Assembly: GCA_026874595.1 (NCBI GenBank)
Contig: CM049320.1
Span: forward strand, 30,972,214 to 31,036,213
Reading direction: 5' to 3'
Length of the DNA stretch: 64,000 bases
From: Sipunculus nudus
Lineage: Eukaryota > Annelida > Sipuncula > Golfingiida > Sipunculidae
Position numbers and translations under genes: made by a program. How positions within the stretch are numbered: the first letter of the stretch is position 1; each line of letters begins with the position of its first letter. Shown piece after piece: positions 60,445-64,000 of this stretch. Under the pieces are notes generated by a model that did not search any database, was not told the origin of the DNA, and worked only from the letters and a program-made list of their open reading frames with translations.

Positions 60445-61330
60445 CATGGCAACCAGTAGCGCGTTATAATTATAAATATGAAGCGGCCTTTCCTCAGGTG
60501 ACGGGAAATTCAATGTTTGTCAAGCTTGTATTATTGGACTACGTCAAGAAATGAATGTATTATAACGGGTCAGCAAAGTTCAAGATTGGGACCCTATTTC
60601 CGCGGGATATTAATATTACAAATTTCCTCACAATTTTAAAACAAAACCTCGGACTTGGTGCGTATACGCACTGAAGTCAATATAATACACTGGAGTCTGG
60701 GGGCCAGTATTTCAGCTTTTGCATGTAATATAATGCACAATGAAGGACAAAAAGGATAACAATTTGCGATGTCATTCCATGTCATACATCGGCCCAGCCG
60801 TCAAAGGTATTTGCGCAAGGTGACTGACATAATCGGGGTACCCACTTCCTGTATTATATTTTTCATCTTTCAAATAAATATTGTTTTACATACTTTTATA
60901 TGACCATTTTATATATTCTACTACCTTATAAGGCGGTGACTTTTATTAAGGAGTTCATTTATTACCATCCTTATTTTTCCTCTTCACCTGCAAGGGATTC
61001 GAAATCTCGAACTGCAGTCATTCATACAATTCTCTCATACAACACAAAATCAAACCGTCTGCAAATCGGTATCACTTGATTTAGTTATTATTTGTCAAAA
61101 CTTCACACAACAATCGCTAAAAGATCGTTGGTTTTTCTGAATTGTCCTGAATGTGCTGTGAAGTCAGACACGTGTACACAAGCCGCAGTGTTAAAATAGA
61201 GGATCGTAACGCACTTTGGTAGTTGGCAGGGGGGGGGGGGGCGCTTATTAGGATATAAAAATATTTGGAAAAATTTAATTTTGAGAGCGCCCGGGGCGCT
61301 TATTACGTCGATTACGGTATTATTTTATTC
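60445..61330. other. No gene seen; G-run
   Basis: A G-run lies at 61,229-61,241, with GCGCCC/GGGGCGCTTATTA words on both sides of the 61,240-61,310 stretch in direct repeat. No ORF of note. Confidence 0.45.
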
Positions 61331-61689
61331 ATTTCTTAATTCGAGCGATGACGTCACAGGTGTAGTAGTCATTCATATCATAGGCATGTATTTTATGTTT
61401 CACTCGTTGAAAATATCTTGGTTAAGGTAACATTGGAACTTGGCTTAATTTATTACGTGTGCTGGATCAGATATTGTAGCGTTTTTCTCGAAGCTGTTCT
61501 TTTTGTATTCATTGGCGGCTTCCTGCTGGTTGAAATAGCCATAGGCCACCACGGCAGGCATCATAAAAGCAAGTCCCGCCAAAGTAAACGCGGTCGTCTG
61601 CGTGAAAGATGAATGCCAGTGGAAGTACGGCTCTGCTTTGAACAACGACCAGAAGAGGGCGCCAATAGGCGTGACCAAGGCGTTCACCA

Positions 61690-61779
61690 TAGACTGGTAC
61701 CCCGCTCTATTATGGTACCGCTGCTCCAGGCCAATCATATGCTTGGCTGAGGGCCATAATAGAGCAGGGTACCAGTCTA
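61690..61779. mobile_element. 90-bp MITE with 26-bp inverted ends and 9-bp target duplication
   Basis: The element starts TAGACTGGTACCCCGCTCTA and ends in the inverted match, with one mismatch in 26 bp. CGTTCACCA is duplicated exactly at 61,681-61,689 and 61,780-61,788. The uninterrupted exon at 49.87 kb has a single CGTTCACCA. The 99-bp total insertion keeps the reading frame and contains no stop on the coding strand. A 9-bp duplication fits Mutator- or Merlin-type transposition. Confidence 0.92.
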
Positions 61780-61805
61780 CGTTCACCACAGCAACGTAGA
61801 TAACG

Positions 61806-62632
61806 GCTGAGCCTATACGCACGATATCGTGTATATTGTGTACTGCATACACGATATCGTGTATATTGTGTACTGCATACATGATATCGTGCGTACAATT
61901 TCTTATGTACACGAATTATCGTGTATATTGCTCCTTATACGCAGGGAGTTTAATGGACACAGAAAGTTGCACGCACGTTTGTCTGCACACGAAAATACAC
62001 GACTGTAGAAATACGGTGGTCGGTAGTGATAACCTGTATTATTTTCCAGTACACGTTCAAAATAATAGCAAAATCAACACATCTTTCTTGCTTTAAGAAT
62101 GGTATTATCCCCTCTGGCCAACCGATAACGTCTGCAATTTTGAGTTGCCAGAACTAAAATTAATTCAGATATAGCGTCATTACCCACATAGACGTCGTCC
62201 GAGAAATGACGAGCGACCCTGATAATGTGTGAAAAATAAAGATAAATTAAAATTACATAAAATAATGAGCCAAAAAGCTTATGACTGCTTAATAATTTTA
62301 ACATATTAATAAAATATTTTCTAAAAATATAATAATAATATTGTGTGACAGGATAAAATTGTATGAATATATAATTTGTATAAATATATAATTTTGTGTA
62401 AGAATATATATATATAATATTAAAAAAAAGTATAAAAAATATATTATAATTTAAAACGTATAAATGTTTTTAAATATAAAATATTGATTAAAAGTATAGA
62501 ATATTACGATGAATATGGAATTAGTATAATGGAGATAGTATAATAAAATATTATTATTATTATTAATGATAATAATTTAAAATGATAATAATATTGGTAT
62601 CAGTATTATCATTAATGTTCTATTTATATCTG

Positions 62633-62701
<69 letters not shown>

Positions 62702-63061
62702 AATATCTATAACATATATTAGTAAAAAGAATAAAACATATTACCAAGTAAAAAATAATATGATTAATTTATACATGTAATAATATCATAATTTTAGGTA
62801 TGATTCAATAACTAAATACCTAAACATATTATACATTATGCAGAATAATAGAGTATAATTAAATAGAATGTGATAGTAATCCATAAAATAAAATATAAAT
62901 GGGTAAAAATATTACATTGAACACAACATAATGTAACACAGAATAATTTAATATTTAACATGCTAACACAATTGAACTTTATATTTTTATTTAATTTTAT
63001 TCCTCCTTAACTATATAATATACAATATATATAATCATATTAAACAATCTTAGATTAGTAT

Positions 63062-63131
<70 letters not shown>

Positions 63132-63486
63132 TATCTAGCGGTATTACTTTTTGATTTAATACTACATTGTTTAATTCTATGTTGTATAATGTATTATTTT
63201 CAGTGCTGTGCCTATTTTTTCCATTTGATATTTATATCATTATAATATTTACGTATTGTTATAAATGCAAAATGTTGTTTTATGTACGTACACAAATTAA
63301 AAATATACCGCACTTTATTAGTATAATCATTCATAGAATGTCATCTGGAACACTTGTTGAAAAATAAGACAGTTTCCGAATTTCGACCTCCAAGTTTTAT
63401 CTACTACCGAATTTCTATCGTGCATTTGTTCATGTTGTATGCACGATAAATTTGTGTGTCGTGCGCATCGTGCGTATAGCCGATCC
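61806..63486. mobile_element. 1,681-bp AT-rich non-autonomous element with 11-bp target duplication
   Basis: CGTAGATAACG occurs at 61,795-61,805 and 63,487-63,497, and only once in the uninterrupted exon. The ends share an inverted CTATACGCACGAT starting exactly 7 bp inside each border. Subterminal left repeats (CACGATATCGTGTATATTGT) occur twice with variants to about 61,930. The interior is very AT-rich with (TA)n at 62,636-62,698 and 63,061-63,127 and no transposase ORF. A 9-11 bp duplication suggests a Mutator-like element. Confidence 0.88.
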
Positions 63487-63807
63487 CGTAGATAACGCCC
63501 TCGCTGTAGTAGTATACCCGGGAAGCTTGATAGCGTGAATATGATGTTGAATAGCCAGGATGACCATATGACGTCAGTGCAGCTGGAAATTGTGCCAAAA
63601 TGGCAGCCAAGTCCTGTGGTGAAGCGATTCCAGAGGTCCGCGGGAGACGTCGCCTGACAAGTACAGTGAAAACTGCAGTAAACGACCATCCGTGTGGCCG
63701 GCCAAAAGTGGTCTTTATAAGCAATATGACTTATTAGACAGGTCGGTTATAACAAATATATGAATGCTTTTGGTACCCTCAAGGCTGATCTTAATAGAAA
63801 AGTGGTC

Positions 63808-64000
63808 TAAGACCAAAAATAATAAAAGGTATGGTTCTCAGGCACCGCCCGCGTCACTTTTAACCCCCGCATCAAACATTTTTATTTTAATTGCATCTAT
63901 CAAGAAGAAAAAAAAAAAAAAAATTTGATATTATTCCCTTTGTTATGTAGTGCATTTACCTGTTTGACAAAAACATTTTGTTATTTTCATGCTTTTCCCT
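63808..64000. mobile_element. MITE with AAGGTATGGTTCTCAGGCAC ends, copy 3 (cut by window end)
   Basis: It begins TAAGACC, an A-rich spacer, AGGTATGGTTCTCAGGCACC and GCCCGCGTCA as in the other two copies. It continues to the window edge. Confidence 0.8.

Larger units (their letters stand above)
61331..63724 (-). pseudogene. CRT-like transporter copy 3, last exon broken by two insertions and a deletion
   Basis: The first part of the last exon (63,724-63,498) has the Cys-rich loop and the SSFPGILL segment. An 8-bp deletion near 63,508 then shifts the frame relative to the intact gene. A 1,681-bp element (61,806-63,486) follows, then the rest of the exon (61,794-61,445). That remainder contains a 90-bp MITE but is otherwise open to a stop, with VNALVTPIGALFWSLF intact. 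Upstream exons would lie beyond 64,000. The 3' flank (GAGCGATGACGTCACAGGTG at 61,343) matches 49,525 in unit 2. Confidence 0.85.

Overview
The window looks like AT-rich nuclear DNA from a marine lophotrochozoan, most likely a bivalve mollusc. Evidence: genes with introns and GT/AG splice sites, abundant (TA)n tracts, CR1/L2-like and Penelope-like retroelement scraps, tRNA-derived SINE-like sequence, many small inverted-repeat (MITE-like) elements, and long tandem-repeat arrays of a style common in molluscs. No operons, bacterial signals or CRISPR are present. The species assignment is inference.

Left part (1-30 kb). Two paralogous, intronless coding regions lie on the minus strand at 8.3-9.8 kb and 23.9-25.6 kb. 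Each encodes a type II membrane, GT-B-fold glycosyltransferase-like protein with a perfect E-x7-E motif. Each also has a 3' splice-acceptor-like site 75-85 bp upstream of its ATG, suggesting a 5' UTR intron. Between and around them are two LINE 3' fragments (5.8-6.4 and 11.1-11.6 kb), a 316-bp tandem duplication (6.65-7.28 kb), an about 82-bp satellite (13.85-14.79 kb) and a composite repeat at 16.47-20.95 kb. That composite has an about 337-bp-unit array, split by an about 180-bp-unit array, itself split by a third repeat.

Middle part (30-43 kb) has no convincing gene. It holds a 289-bp MITE, an 866-bp inverted-repeat element, a possible decayed element at 30.4-31.9 kb, microsatellites, and one short acidic ORF below a perfect DR1 nuclear-receptor-type site.

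Right part (43-64 kb) is a direct segmental duplication carrying three copies of a CRT-like (chloroquine-resistance-transporter-like, drug/metabolite transporter superfamily) gene, all on the minus strand. The 44-45 kb copy is a decayed pseudogene. The 49.6-52.85 kb copy has intact recognisable exons. The 61.4-63.7 kb copy is broken by an 8-bp deletion, an in-frame 90-bp MITE with a 9-bp target duplication, and a 1,681-bp AT-rich insertion with an 11-bp target duplication. A Penelope-like GIY-YIG endonuclease fragment, a SINE-like element, GTCA/GAGT minisatellites, MITEs and an inverted copy of the 337-bp-unit array fill the spaces.

The two gene groups are not obviously functionally linked. 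One probably acts in Golgi-type glycosylation, the other in small-solute transport across an intracellular membrane. The main story is local gene duplication followed by heavy mobile-element traffic.
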